Origin: Monilinia fructicola
Lineage: Eukaryota > Ascomycota > Leotiomycetes > Helotiales > Sclerotiniaceae
NCBI GenBank assembly: GCA_008692225.1
Contig: VICG01000008.1
Span: forward strand, 1 to 64,000
Direction: 5' to 3'
Length of the DNA: 64,000 nt
How positions within the stretch are numbered: the stretch's first letter is position 1; each line of letters opens with the position of its first letter. The notes below the pieces were generated by a model. It saw nothing but the letters and a program-made list of their open reading frames with translations, did no database searches and had not been told where the DNA came from. The position numbers were made by a program, and so were the translations under genes. Positions 50,719-61,473 of this stretch are shown one piece after another.

Positions 50719-51751
50719 TTAACCACTAGCAACATGTACCTCAACAGTTCCGGTTCCAGTGTTTTGATACTTGATGTAGGTAAGATCGAGCTTGCCATCA
50801 GCGTTAAAAATCAATCAACTGCCAAAATCCGTTTTGTTCCTGGGTGAAAGTAGAGCCGACATCTAAAAGTCTAATCTGATAGTCGGAGGCTCTTGATGCA
50901 ATATGCACCTCGGTCGTCCCGGTACCAGTGTTGACATCCTTGATGTAAATTAAATCTCCATTGGCACTGTAGGCTCCAAGTTGCCAGAATCCGTTGTTCT
51001 CTACTGTGAAGGTAGTACCCGTGCTGAGGAGTCTTGTTTGATAGTTAGAAGCAGCAGGTGCGACGAAGACTTCATCTGTTCCTGTTGCAGTATTGCTGGT
51101 CTTAATGAAGACCAAATCTGGCTTTCCATCACCATTATAATCATACACATTCCATTGTCCATCTTGCTCATTAGCGAATGTAGTAACAACCTCGATAGTG
51201 CGAGTTTTGTATGTAGATGCTCCACTAGCAATGTGAACCTCTACGTATCCAGAAGGGGTGTTTTGTGTTTTGATATATACCAAGTCAGGGAGGTTAGAGC
51301 TGGATGACTTGAAAAGGCGCCATGTTCCGTTGTCTTCCTCAGTAAAAGTAGTAGGAACTTCAAGTATCCGAGTCTGGAAATTGGAGGATGAAGAAGCAAT
51401 GTGAACTTCGACATATCCAGTCGCTGTATTCTTGTTCTTGATGTAGGCCAAGTCAGGTATTCCATCACCATTGGCGCTGTAAGTTTGTCAGTGGGTCAAA
51501 CAAATAGACAGTTTATTTGAAGTACAAATGCGGAGGGAAGACCACTAGGTATGTGCGATGTAAAGATGAGATATTCTATGAAATGGCAAATAAACTTACT
51601 CAATTAGTTGCCACCACCCATTGTCTTCTTCGGCAAATGTAGTTCCGGTATCCAAGATCAGTGTTTGATACGGAGCCCTTTTTTCAATTGTGTTTGGGAT
51701 AGCAGAGCCGAATACCACGGATGAGAAAAGTACAAGCTGTTTGAACAACAT
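50719..51751 (-). CDS. Secreted VCBS/FG-GAP-like repeat protein, with a frame break near its end
   Basis: Exons 51,600-51,751 and 50,719-51,476 (intron 123 bp, GTAAGT...TTACAG). Start MLFKQLVLFSSVVFGSA is a signal peptide; a KR site (IEKR|A) soon after suggests Kex2 trimming. The mature chain is five to six repeats of about 49 residues of the form GDGxPDLxYIKxxNTxTGxxEVHIASxxSxYQTRxLxxxTTFxxExNGxWxL. The Asp/Gly-rich starts (NGDGIPDL, NGDGKPDL) resemble calcium-binding VCBS or FG-GAP blades, so a small secreted propeller is likely. As written the frame stops at 50,804 (QLIDF-stop). Dropping one T from the TTTTT run at about 50,804-50,809 continues it through NADGKLDLTYIKYQNTGTG to a final VEVHVASG at 50,719, completing the last repeat: 302 residues. 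Role unknown; adhesion or sugar binding are guesses. Confidence 0.8.
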
Positions 51752-54127
51752 GACTGAAATGGAGATCGGCCTAGAAATGTGGAAAAATGTATAGATATAG
51801 GGATAAATAAAATGATGAATGAAGGGAAATTCTCAAGCTTTTTATATTGGTGTACTTATATACTCCCCATAAGATTTTCCGGCGATGACTACATTCTAAT
51901 AGTATATTGCACGATACGATGTAAACGACACCTTAACAAGAGGCTTGAAAGTATAAAGCTGAAGGTTAATCAATATCCACATTCAGTGGGTGACAAAATG
52001 CATACTACTTACTACAACTCTCAAGGAAGAGCGAGTATGATGGCTTGCCGAGTCATCGTTGCACCGAGGGATACATGCACATATGGTGTGACTTCGTGCT
52101 GTTATTCTACAATAAGTTCAATGTTTGTTATGCCTATGGTAAACTACAACCATGTGTACTACAACCCAAATTGTGACTAGATCACACCGTGCTAGTAGGA
52201 GATCTCTCACGGGGACGACTTTGAAGTCGGATCATGGGTATTCTACCTTGCTCGGATATCTAGAGCACAGCCTAACAGTATCCGATGTGTGTAGAAATTT
52301 CAACACTGACCTACATGCGTTACAATCATATCAAGTAGAGTTGAAGCTTTGAAGCCTGCTAACAGTTGATTAAAAATACTTTGAATCACTAAGAAGACGT
52401 CTCATTCGGAGAACTATTTATTGCGTGCAGTTAAACCCGCACACAGTCTTACTAGCAGTGCGGTATTTTAGACTCTACAATCTATGCCATAAACTTGCAC
52501 ACCGTTATATTAGCTTAGAATGATACAAACCCAGTCGGAGGTCGACGCAAAGAAGCTTTTTTCTTTTACAATACACAATAGGATAGGTTGCACTGGAAAA
52601 GTGCTGTCACCAAAATAAGGCAACAGGGAACAAGGCCCTCTCAAAAATCGTAATCAACAACAAAGCAAATGCAATGGAAGACCCGGCCCTGTATCTTCAT
52701 TGAATTGTCTCCGAGGTGATTGAAAAGCCAAAAGAGGGAGCATATGCTGGGGGTAAAAGCCCATGCCTCTTCTTCAAATGAATGCGGGGAAACAAAATCT
52801 CGTTCTGAAACCACAGCCACTCCCAACGATTTTTCTAGAAGTCCTAATAGTGACCCAATAATGATGAGCCTCCTGAGGCTGACAACAAAATAGAAGGAGC
52901 CAGGAACTTTCGTTTGGGTATTCTAATTCAATATATTTGCTAATACAAACGCCAACATACTGATATTATACGGACCGAAGCGCAGGGAGGAAGGAGTGTG
53001 GCCCCACCTTGGTGCTGAGATAATTACATACGATGCAATGTAGGTGAACTATCGAACCGAAGATTTTGAATTTGTGATGTAATGAAAATTGTTAAAGAAT
53101 ACCATTTTCAGCTCTCTCGTGCCAGAGCATACTTGACGTATAAATGTTGCATTGCATATTGTCGTTCAAACTCTACGAATGTGGTGAAGTAGAGGCGCAA
53201 CCTACTAACAATGAGGTTATCTTAACAATGCAACTTCATTGCGCGATGTCACAATGTTACGAACGATCTTTGCTCAGACGGGCGAAAGGAACAATGAACC
53301 ACGAACGTAGGACTAGCTACTCGGGTTAAACATACGATTTTGTGACATCGAGTTGCTTCGTATTCTTGTTACACCCACAATTTATGCAACGGCCATACGA
53401 TACTAGAGAATGTATCTCTTGCTCAAAACTTATGATAACTTCGTGAGACACATAAAGTATCGACTCGTTCAATGTAATCAGCGTCGTACCATGAACACAC
53501 TATCGTCAGACGAGCATGAATCGTGGTAGCGAGAGCTGGTGGAGGTAGTTGCAAGAAAGGCAGGAAGGAGCTAGATGTTCGTCAACAAAGTATCATGAAA
53601 AAAACCTGACCAGATATTGAGCCATTCTCACAGAGCATTGTGTGCTTAATGGAACTCGAGTATGCTTGCTCAAGAGGTCCAATGGAACCATGACATAACC
53701 CCGTCTGCAGGTTCATCACCAGGTTGTCACTAGAATGAGTAGCTATAGGTTCGGTGGTCAGAACAGTTCATAATTTCAAATAGAGCGCATGTAGGCTACT
53801 AACTGGTATTTGTATAGAAATAGTGAGCTATATGAGGGGGTGTATAGGTTATCATGTCTGACAGAGTAGAGGAAGGGCTGTGTATTGATTATGATCTCAA
53901 GGATACAATCAAGGTTAACGTTTCCCTCAAATTTCGGTTCAGACATAATTGTCTGGATCACATGACCATAGACGAACACGACCAATGCCCGCTCGTGCAC
54001 AAACTCAAATAACCTGAAAGCATATTTCACATCTTAATCAGGCCCTACAACGAGGGCAGAACAATACAGAATTGCCATTTCAAATGCCTCATTCATAACG
54101 TAATTTTCTGATCTCCAAACACTTACA
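51752..54127. other. 2.4-kb intergenic region, no gene supported
   Basis: Ordinary composition with stops in all frames; the longest frames (133 codons plus at 51,779; 84 minus at 53,776) show no family or splice partner. It lies between the 5' ends of the repeat-protein gene (-) and RIB7 (+), so both promoters are here. Confidence 0.55.
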
Positions 54128-54946
54128 ATGTCTTCCACCAGGGATGCTCTTAATTTCCCTGATTCTGAACGTGCCCAAATGGCCGATTACCTGCCATCCA
54201 AAACCTCCATTGCAGCTGCGCACTTGAAGTCACTTCCCCATACGACGCTCACATATGCTACCTCGATAGACTCCCAAATCACAATAAGTCCAGGCATTGG
54301 ATCACCTATATCGGGCCCGGCATCAAAGGCTATGACGCATTATTTGAGATCTAGACATGATGCTATATTAATAGGTGTAAACACTGCGATTGCAGATAAT
54401 CCGAGCTTAAATTGTAGGCTGGAAGGGGTGGGGGGCTATGGTGGAGGAAACTCGTTGGATGGACAGCCAAGGCCAATCATTATCGACCCAAGGGGTCGAT
54501 GGGATTTTGGAGAGAAGAATAAGATTTTCGGCTTGGTGAAGGATGGCAGAGGAAAAGCCCCTTGGATCATCACTGAGGAACACGAAAATGAAATTTCATG
54601 CAAAAAGAGAGACTTTCTTAACACAGTAGGCGGAAAGTACATATTCTTGTCACTGGACCAAACAGGAAGGTTTTCTTGGCGTCAGATTCTACAAGCACTT
54701 CGGAAGGAAGGTATTGAAAGCGTAATGATTGAAGGTGGCGCTGGGATCATTAATAGTATGTTGGCTGAAAGTCGAGAGCTAATAGACGGGGTTATTGTGA
54801 CTATAGCGCCGGTCTGGCTTGGAGAGGGAGGAGTTGTCGTAACACCACAGAGGGAGAGTCAGGAAAAGGAGGCAGTGAGACTGAAAGAAGTGAAGTGGAT
54901 TCCACTGGGACAGGACGTTGTTTGTTGCGGAAAAGTTCTTCAATAA
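54128..54946 (+). CDS. RIB7: 2,5-diamino-6-ribosylamino-pyrimidinone 5'-phosphate reductase
   Basis: NADPH-dependent second step of fungal riboflavin synthesis, reducing the ribosyl side chain to ribityl. Single exon, 272 residues, close to yeast Rib7. Visible RibD-C/DHFR-like marks: LTYATSIDSQITIS (start of the fold), HYLRSRHDAILIGVNTAIADNP (the substrate/NADPH region), PIIIDPRGRW, and IESVMIEGGAGIINSML (dinucleotide-binding Gly-rich segment), then VTIAPVWLGEGGV. The start MSSTRDALNF is the first ATG after the upstream stops. No regulatory element was seen. Confidence 0.93.
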   Translation: MSSTRDALNFPDSERAQMADYLPSKTSIAAAHLKSLPHTTLTYATSIDSQITISPGIGSPISGPASKAMTHYLRSRHDAILIGVNTAIADNPSLNCRLEGVGGYGGGNSLDGQPRPIIIDPRGRWDFGEKNKIFGLVKDGRGKAPWIITEEHENEISCKKRDFLNTVGGKYIFLSLDQTGRFSWRQILQALRKEGIESVMIEGGAGIINSMLAESRELIDGVIVTIAPVWLGEGGVVVTPQRESQEKEAVRLKEVKWIPLGQDVVCCGKVLQ

Positions 54947-55430
54947 TAAGGGTTTGGTTTGAAATAAATCCTGTTGAACGAAGCGAATATTTAAGTTGCT
55001 GGGTTGTGTCTGTTGAAAGCAAAGTACCGTTAAGTAATTCGGTATACTTTCCCACTGATATCAAACCTGGTGGATGTCTTATGCGGCAATGATGGATTCT
55101 CATCCCGCAAAATCTGCTGAAGAAGCTCTTACCAACATGTCATCCGCAATCGTTCATTTTGATGAATTATGGTATTCCCGAAACAATGGGGGACTTGGGT
55201 ATTGGTTACTTGATCAAAAGGGTACATATTATTGAGAGCGAGTGTTCACAAGTAGTATTCAGTGTCACTAAAGCAGGCCAACTGGCACCTATACAAAAAA
55301 GATCGACAACAGTATTCCCTACTTTTCCTATGACTCCAGATTCCCTTATGCTTCATGATGCCATATATTACAATTTTTTACAAACTTCATAGCTCATATT
55401 GCTAGACGGCTAAGATCTCATAAGACATGA
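54947..55430. other. Convergent intergenic region RIB7/SLS1
   Basis: 484 bp between two genes that end towards each other; holds both 3' ends. AATAAA-like AAATAAAT at 54,961 could serve RIB7 polyadenylation. Nothing else seen. Confidence 0.5.
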
Positions 55431-58382
55431 TCAGCGTTGACCTTTGAAGTTGTGAGAATCCCGACCAGGTTTTTGCACTGTGGTGCTCCAATCATCATCC
55501 TTTATGTTAGATAACTTTTTCCCGAACCTAGCCTCTTTCTCTTCATCCAGCTCATAATGAACCTTAACGTCGAGAAAATCACTCGGCCTCTTTGGAACAA
55601 ACTTAAAATCATCAGGCCCCAAGACAGGCTCTTTCCGTTCTGGATACACTTCTCTCATTTGCCCATAAACACTCGTGATATTTTTCATATCCATCAACTC
55701 TACCATTTTCAACGCTGCTTTCATAGTCTTGTCCATTTCATCCTGACTCGGCATCGATCTAGATGTAAGGCTCAACTCCAAACGTGAGCCGCCTGCTTTT
55801 CCGGCTTCGATACTAGTGCAAATTATTTCATGATTGTCGAAATTATACACTGCTGTCTTTCTGTATTCAAGTTTGGTGAACAGATATTCAACATCCAGGC
55901 CCAGATGCGGTTTCCTTGCCATGCGTTCCCAGGCATTTTTAGTGCATAGGTGTTTAGCAAGAGGCAGGATCAGCTTTGGTGGTGTTTCCAATTGTTGATC
56001 GCTGCTTAGATCTAGCTGAGAATTTTCGACAAAATCCTTCACCGCGCTTGCAGCGGATTTTAACCCATCCAGCCCGCCATCCAGTTTAGAGTCTTTCATT
56101 AACATACTTGAACGAATTTTTCTCTCGAATTGAAGATCTGCTTTGAGTTCAGGGAGCATGAGATCCGCAGTCTCAGTGGAAACAATAGCATGAATATCAC
56201 GAAGCCTTGCTTCGAATGATTTTGGATCGATCGTAAATGACATCTCTATTGGAGGAAAATCATTTAAGGCGGATGGCCCAATTGGCTCGCCATTTGGACA
56301 GAGAGCCCATGGATTGGGTTTGAAGTATAAAACGAGTTCTTGGTTTGGTTTGTGGGACACCGTGTTATCGATATGATCTGATTGAAAAAGTCCCGACAGA
56401 TTTGGCGCTTGGGTGGAAAAAATTCGTATTGCTCCATTGTCCATTTCAGTTTCCAGCTTGTTCGTGTTCAATGTTTCGTCGGGTGATACTGTGCCATGGT
56501 CACTCAAACCCCTTTCGTCATCGTCGACCTGTTCGTCAATTCGGCGGCTACTGATATTGTGTAAAACAGTTCCGGCTTTAATCGAGGTAGTGGGTGAATA
56601 TTCATGAGACCATAGAAACTCAGCTCCTTCAGGGTTAGAGTCTTCCTGGCTTTCACCAAGAATGTTTACACCTGCAGTATTGAAAGGAAATTGATACTGG
56701 GCCTTTTCGGGCAAGTGATCCTCCTTTGGGGACTTAGGAGTGGCAGTAATCCATCTACTCCATGTACGGAGTTTTTCGTGCCAAGATAGCTCACGCGATC
56801 CTGGGAATCGAATAAAGGCTCCAGGTAGTTCAACTTGGTGAGAAGATTCTTTGAAGTTTCGTAATCCAATTTTCCTGGAGGTTTGATAACTTCCATGGAA
56901 ATGGGCTAGATCCAGTAATAAACGTCTCACAACATCAACTCGATTTGACAATCTAGATTCTGGGTCGGTAATCATTGATGAAACCAAGAGCTGCGAACCG
57001 TCAGTAACAAATAGCGGGGAATAAAATGATAACCACTAACAGCAGGTTCCTGGTTTTTCAAACTTCTGATATCTGTTTTCGTCAATTCGCCAAGTTTGGC
57101 CAATACCCCTGGGGTAAGGGCTCTAGACTCCCAATCGCTTCTGTAACGAGGGTGGCATAATTCTTTCAGCTGAAGTTCATCCCGCCTAATACTTCGAAAT
57201 CCATCTTGAATCTCGGCGACGATGAGAGCGGATTTTTCTCGTGTCGAAGTGATCCGTAGAACTTGACGAGGTCGGTATATTTCGATCTTTTCGGGCTCAT
57301 TAAGATAGTATCGTTTGATTACAGAATCTAGATACCCTTGGCCTACATGCACACTATATCAGCCAAGTTTCAAAAAGAAATAAAGACTGCCACTACGCAC
57401 TGATTAAAAAGTCTAAATCCTTTATGTGGACTTGGACTTCGACTTCACCTATTCCCTCAACAAGCTCCGGAACCTCCAATCGCCAGCATTCTCTCAATAT
57501 TCTTACCGCAACAGTTTGCTTGTGGTTGTAGGAAGAAGGGGAATATCCCCGTAGAGGGCTGTCATCAATTGGCTGACTGATTGGAGAGATTTCTGGTATC
57601 CAAGGAGTGACTTGTACAATTGCTTCCTCATCGTCAGGAATTCTCACCCCAAGAGATGGAACTTTCCTCATCCTGTCTGTCTTTGGGTATGACTGAATAT
57701 ACATCTTCAGCTGCGCAACAGTGAAACTATCCTGCAATGACTGCACTAGGTCATTGAACTCTTCCCATGTCTGTACTTCGTCCTCCAGAGGTCTAAATTC
57801 ATTGATATTTGTTTCAACGTCTTTCGAAGATATGATTCCTCTCTCGCTTTGAATCGTGGCCAGGATATCAATACTCTCGGGTGCCGGGTCTTCACCAATA
57901 CCCCTAGCTTTCTTTTTGTAGAATTTCACCTTTGAATCCCGCAACACAAGGACTTCAGCACTCTTGCCCAACGTATCCACACCTGACAATATCACGCTAT
58001 CTCCAAATTGCTTTATTCCAGTATGGCCATAGACCTTGGGTACACTTCCGCTGAAATGTTTGGTGACTCGACTGTACCTTGGAGGCTTGATCACAGCATA
58101 TGGTCTTCTGATTACAATATCATTTTGATGCTCCGGTGGCCATTCTCTGGGCCTTTCTGGATCCATAGCCCTTTCGGTGAACGACTCTGTGTCTCCATTG
58201 CTCTCCTTTTCACTTCCATTGTATTGAGATTGGCCATCGGAGGCTCCAGGCTCATTGCCTTCATAATCTGCTGCCAACTCAGTCGAGTACGTTCTTCGGG
58301 TCAAGAATGGTAGAGGTCGTTGCCCCAATCGTATTTGGCATCTCAAGCATATGTGTGCCGCTGAAATATGTCGGCGAATCAT
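55431..58382 (-). CDS. SLS1: Mitochondrial inner-membrane regulator SLS1-like
   Basis: Sls1 links mitochondrial transcription and translation at the inner membrane. Exons 57,401-58,382, 57,041-57,342 and 55,431-56,990 give 947 residues. Start MIRRHISAAHICLRC with Arg-rich LGQRPLPFLTRRTYST is a matrix-targeting sequence. The first third has SGVDTLGKSAEVLVLRDSK, FTVAQLKMYIQSY and the block RILRECWRLEVPELVEGIGEVEVQV; exon 2 carries a KH-like segment (YRPRQVLRITSTREKSAL). The remainder is long and poorly conserved; it ends PKRPSDFLDVKVHYELDEEKEARFGKKL. Introns are 58 bp (GTGCGT...TGTAG) and 50 bp (GTTAGT, branch TTACTGAC, CGCAG). The 50-bp intron is what reconciles the apparent frame change at 56,990-57,040, so this gene is intact. 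Assignment rests on domain likeness by eye; divergent from NSE3. Confidence 0.75.
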
Positions 58383-58762
58383 GTATGCGATTGTAAATTC
58401 GTCGAGAATAAATTATAATTGCCTTCTTATCGTTTACGCAAATCTTCATATTTTTTGAAGGTCGGGAAAGTCGGCCGACTTTTCGCCACATAGTTTTTCC
58501 GATAAAACGCGATAGGTCGCGTCTCCAGGTGCTTTTATGTAGTAAGGTTAGTAGATAATTGTAGTTCTTATCTAATCTACTTGTAGCTTACACGCTTTTC
58601 ATTAGAACTCCAAGTATAAGATCTTACCATAATACCACCCACCCTCTTCTTCTCCACAAAGACAGCTTCTCCAGATTTTATAGTCGTGAAACACATCCAA
58701 CAAAGTCACCTATTGAAATTGATGATATTGGTCTTACAAAGCTTTGTGCATAGATATTCAAT
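58383..58762. promoter_or_regulatory. Shared divergent promoter SLS1/NSE3
   Basis: Only 380 bp separate the two start codons. It includes an imperfect palindromic GAAAGTCGGCCGACTTTTC at about 58,466-58,484, a likely protein-binding inverted repeat. Any shared control is inferred from distance alone. Confidence 0.5.
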
Positions 58763-59895
58763 ATGCCTGTTATTTCTAGACGGGGTGGACGTCAAGTGGT
58801 CCGTTATACTCATTACAATCCCCCTTTCCTCAACTACTCTGCGCGCCCAAACTAAAGCCATAGCAGCAAATTAGAGAGGATGGGGAATCAGAAGAAGAAA
58901 CTCCTCGACACTCCCAGCGTCGCCGTCACGCAGCTCGCGAGTCAGACGAAGAAGAGGACGACGAAGATGAGGATGATGCAGGAGGTGAAGGTATGGAACT
59001 GCATAGGGAAGACTCTCTAGATCAAGCCGTGAAGAAATTGGTCAGATATGCTTTGGCATGCGAATTTCAACGATTGCCAATTACGAGGACTGGTATAAAG
59101 GAGAAAGTTCTTGGAGCACAAACGAGGTCTTTCAAATCTATATTTGAACCAGCACAAGAGTCACTAAGAAACGTATTCGGCATGGAAATGGTGAAGCTTC
59201 CTGTTAAAGAGAATATTACTGTAAAAGGAAGATTAAGTCAGTACATCACTCTGAAATTGCCCGCGCTCCCTAACTAACGCATTTTCCTTTCAGAGGAAGC
59301 TGGCAGAAAATCCAAAACCACAACAGTTTCTTCCTATATTCTCACAAGTGTTCTTCCCCCCGAATACCGATCGCCTTCAGTCATCCCACCTTCGAAAGTA
59401 GTTAGTCAGTGGGAAGAAGGAACATACATCGGTTTTTATACCACGGTTGTTTCAGTCATAATGTTGAGTCCCGACTCTATGATCACTGATAGTAAACTCA
59501 AGTCGATCTTAACAAAGCTGAACGCGGAAACAAATATGCCAATGGACAAAACCAGTCTCATTTTGAAGAAAATGGCACAACAAAATTATATAACTCGCAC
59601 TGTCGAAAGAAATGACGGTGATGAGGTTATCGAATGGCGAGTAGGACCTCGTGGGAAAATAGAGATCGGTACAAAAGGAGTTGAAGGGCTGGTTAAGGAC
59701 GTGTATGGTGCGGAAGCACCCGAAGATCTTGATAAGAGACTGGACCGTAGCCTAGGACTAGGGAAGAGGAAGGAAGTTGGGGGAGAGGTAGACCCTACCC
59801 ACCAAAATGGAACAAACGCTACGAAAGTTGCTCGAAGGGGACGGCCACGAAGAGAAGCAGATGATGAGGATAATGCGAATGAGGATGATGAATAA
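58763..59895 (+). CDS. NSE3: SMC5/6 complex subunit Nse3 (MAGE domain)
   Basis: Nse3 with Nse1 and Nse4 forms the kleisin/ring sub-complex of SMC5/6 used in DNA repair. Exon 2 (to 59,236) and exon 3 (59,294-59,895) are clear, with a 57-bp intron (GTCAGT, branch CTAAC, TTTCAG). Marks: an acidic stretch of Glu/Asp (about 58,938-58,980), then the MAGE domain DQAVKKLVRYALACEFQRLPI, YILTSVLPPEYR, EEGTYIGFYTTVVSVIMLSP, TSLILKKMAQQNYI and VIEWRVGPRGKIEIG; the C terminus is acidic with a RRGRPRR basic patch. The first exon begins at ATG 58,763 (MPVISRR); its donor is uncertain (58,785, 58,791 or 58,803), all in the same phase with the acceptor before 58,877, giving about 327-333 residues. A start at 58,993 would lose the acidic part. 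Confidence 0.85.
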
Positions 59896-60682
59896 TCGGT
59901 TGATGTTTTTGATGTCATGGTGACTTTTGATCGGTCTGGAGTTGAGGGGGTTAATAAATAATGGATTTATGGACTGGCAGGACTGCGAAATGCAGTGCAC
60001 GTCTCGCGCCAGGAGTTTTTAGATACCGGGGTAAAGCAATCTAATTCACCCATTTTTTATGGGATATTATGAACCTTGCAAGACAGTTGAAGTTCGTTCG
60101 ATCAACGAATGTGGACTCGCAAAACAAAAGTAATGTAGAAAGTGACGTCCAATTCCAATCAATTGATTTCAGCCACTTCATACCGGTCAAACAAATATTG
60201 CGATGATCTCCATTCCATACCTGGCTTTACAAAGATAACTCTGTATTGTTGAATCTAGTATTAGCAACAGAGTTCGATACAAAGCATAGGACAAAGGACG
60301 GCCTTGCAATATGAAAGATTGCGAAAAAAATGGTCATCACTTCGAGAATATTGACATTGGCGATGAAAGATATGCGAGTTGCTGAGGATGGTTAATCGCG
60401 AATTCTGTGCTCATGCGATCTTTCCGCTATGACAGGTAATAGCTCATAGAGCTCGTTCCTATTATTATCCCCAACAATGCTATGTGATACCAATCTCAAT
60501 GTCAACCATATATTTGCGCCATGAACACCAAATCTTGTGACCTCTCGCGCACAGATGATCTCCAGTCATTCTTCCCTCGGCGTGAAGTTGAATCATATCA
60601 CCGCCCGTGATAATAATTGCCCCAGAGACGCTTCGGTGCCCAAATTTCTTTCGCGGGATCCCAAAATCACTATCATATTGAC
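59896..60682. other. Convergent intergenic region NSE3/SF3B5
   Basis: About 0.8 kb between the 3' ends of a plus- and a minus-strand gene. No coding frame of note. AATAAATAATGG at 59,952 may act in NSE3 polyadenylation. Confidence 0.5.
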
Positions 60683-61179
60683 CTAATCCTGCACTTCAGG
60701 AGGTTTTCCCACAGGTTGAATCATTTTCTGTTTGATATCAGTCTCCTTCACACGACATCAATTTCCTCATGCCCAAGAAAGTCTCAAGCGCGATCTGAAG
60801 AGTACTCAGGAACATAGCACAAGAGCACACACCTCGATCATATTCTTTCTGACAATTTCCCTTGGACTACCCATTCCGATCGCCATATAACTCAACAAAG
60901 GCGGATGGCCTACATAGGACGCATAAGAATCCCTCTGAATATTACTTGTCCATTCAAATCTTGTTGTATCGGCATGGCCAGTTCCAACATAGCGCTGCTG
61001 GAGCTGCTCGAGCTGTTGCTGAGCGCGAAGTTTGTCCGCCTAAACACAAGAACATGTTAGCGAATTTGCTGTTAAATTATAGGATTGACGGCCATCGAAG
61101 ATGTGATTTATCTTGCTATTCCCGATCGCAATGTGTTCGCGACCAAAAAAACATAAATAAATGGAAAGATGCTTACCAT
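60683..61179 (-). CDS. SF3B5: Splicing factor 3B subunit 5 (SF3b10), spliced from three exons
   Basis: A small subunit of the U2 snRNP SF3b complex that helps recognise the branch site. It is hidden from ORF calling by its introns. Exon 1 is only ATG (61,177-61,179, followed by GTAAGC), intron 137 bp (branch GCTAACA, acceptor GTTTAG), exon 2 60,833-61,039, intron 105 bp (GTGTGT...AAACAG), exon 3 60,683-60,727. The 84-residue product is a full-length match to the family: LEQLQQRYVGTGHADTTRFE, then WTSNIQRDSYASYVGHPPLL, SYMAIGMGSPREIVRKNM, ending KMIQPVGKPPEVQD. All three splice junctions keep frame and the length agrees with the human 86-residue protein. Lies head-to-head with the Cys/His-rich gene at 61,474. 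Confidence 0.93.
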
Positions 61180-61473
61180 TCTGTCTTGATTGATTGATGA
61201 CTTACTTGGAACAGAATAACGAAGGAGGAGATAACCTTACAGATGTTGAACGGTCCGTCTTTCATCCAGCGGCCGCTAGCCTAAAGGGTCGTGCTCTTAT
61301 TATCCATCCTCACAATCATATGCATTGCAATTGAGCAGACAAGCAAGTATTGCCTTCGTGTATCAAAAACTTCATTTATCAATAGATTCATAGGAATTAT
61401 CATCCTGGATGGAGTTGAAGATTGATGGTCTCTAGTTGACTTGAATATCAAGGAGGAGCAGATTCAATTGACC
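61180..61473. promoter_or_regulatory. Shared divergent promoter of SF3B5 and the Cys/His-rich gene
   Basis: 294 bp between the two start codons, so both promoters overlap. A NotI-like GCGGCCGC lies at about 61,269; a TATA-like element was not seen on either strand. Confidence 0.5.

Noticed and set aside
56990..57040. Apparent frameshift in SLS1
   Set aside because: Fully explained by a 50-bp intron with GTTAGT donor, CTGAC branch and CGCAG acceptor; the exon sum is in frame.
20819..58382. Secondary-metabolite gene cluster
   Set aside because: MFS relic, NmrA, beta-glucosidase and GGT are scattered among housekeeping genes and no backbone synthase is present.
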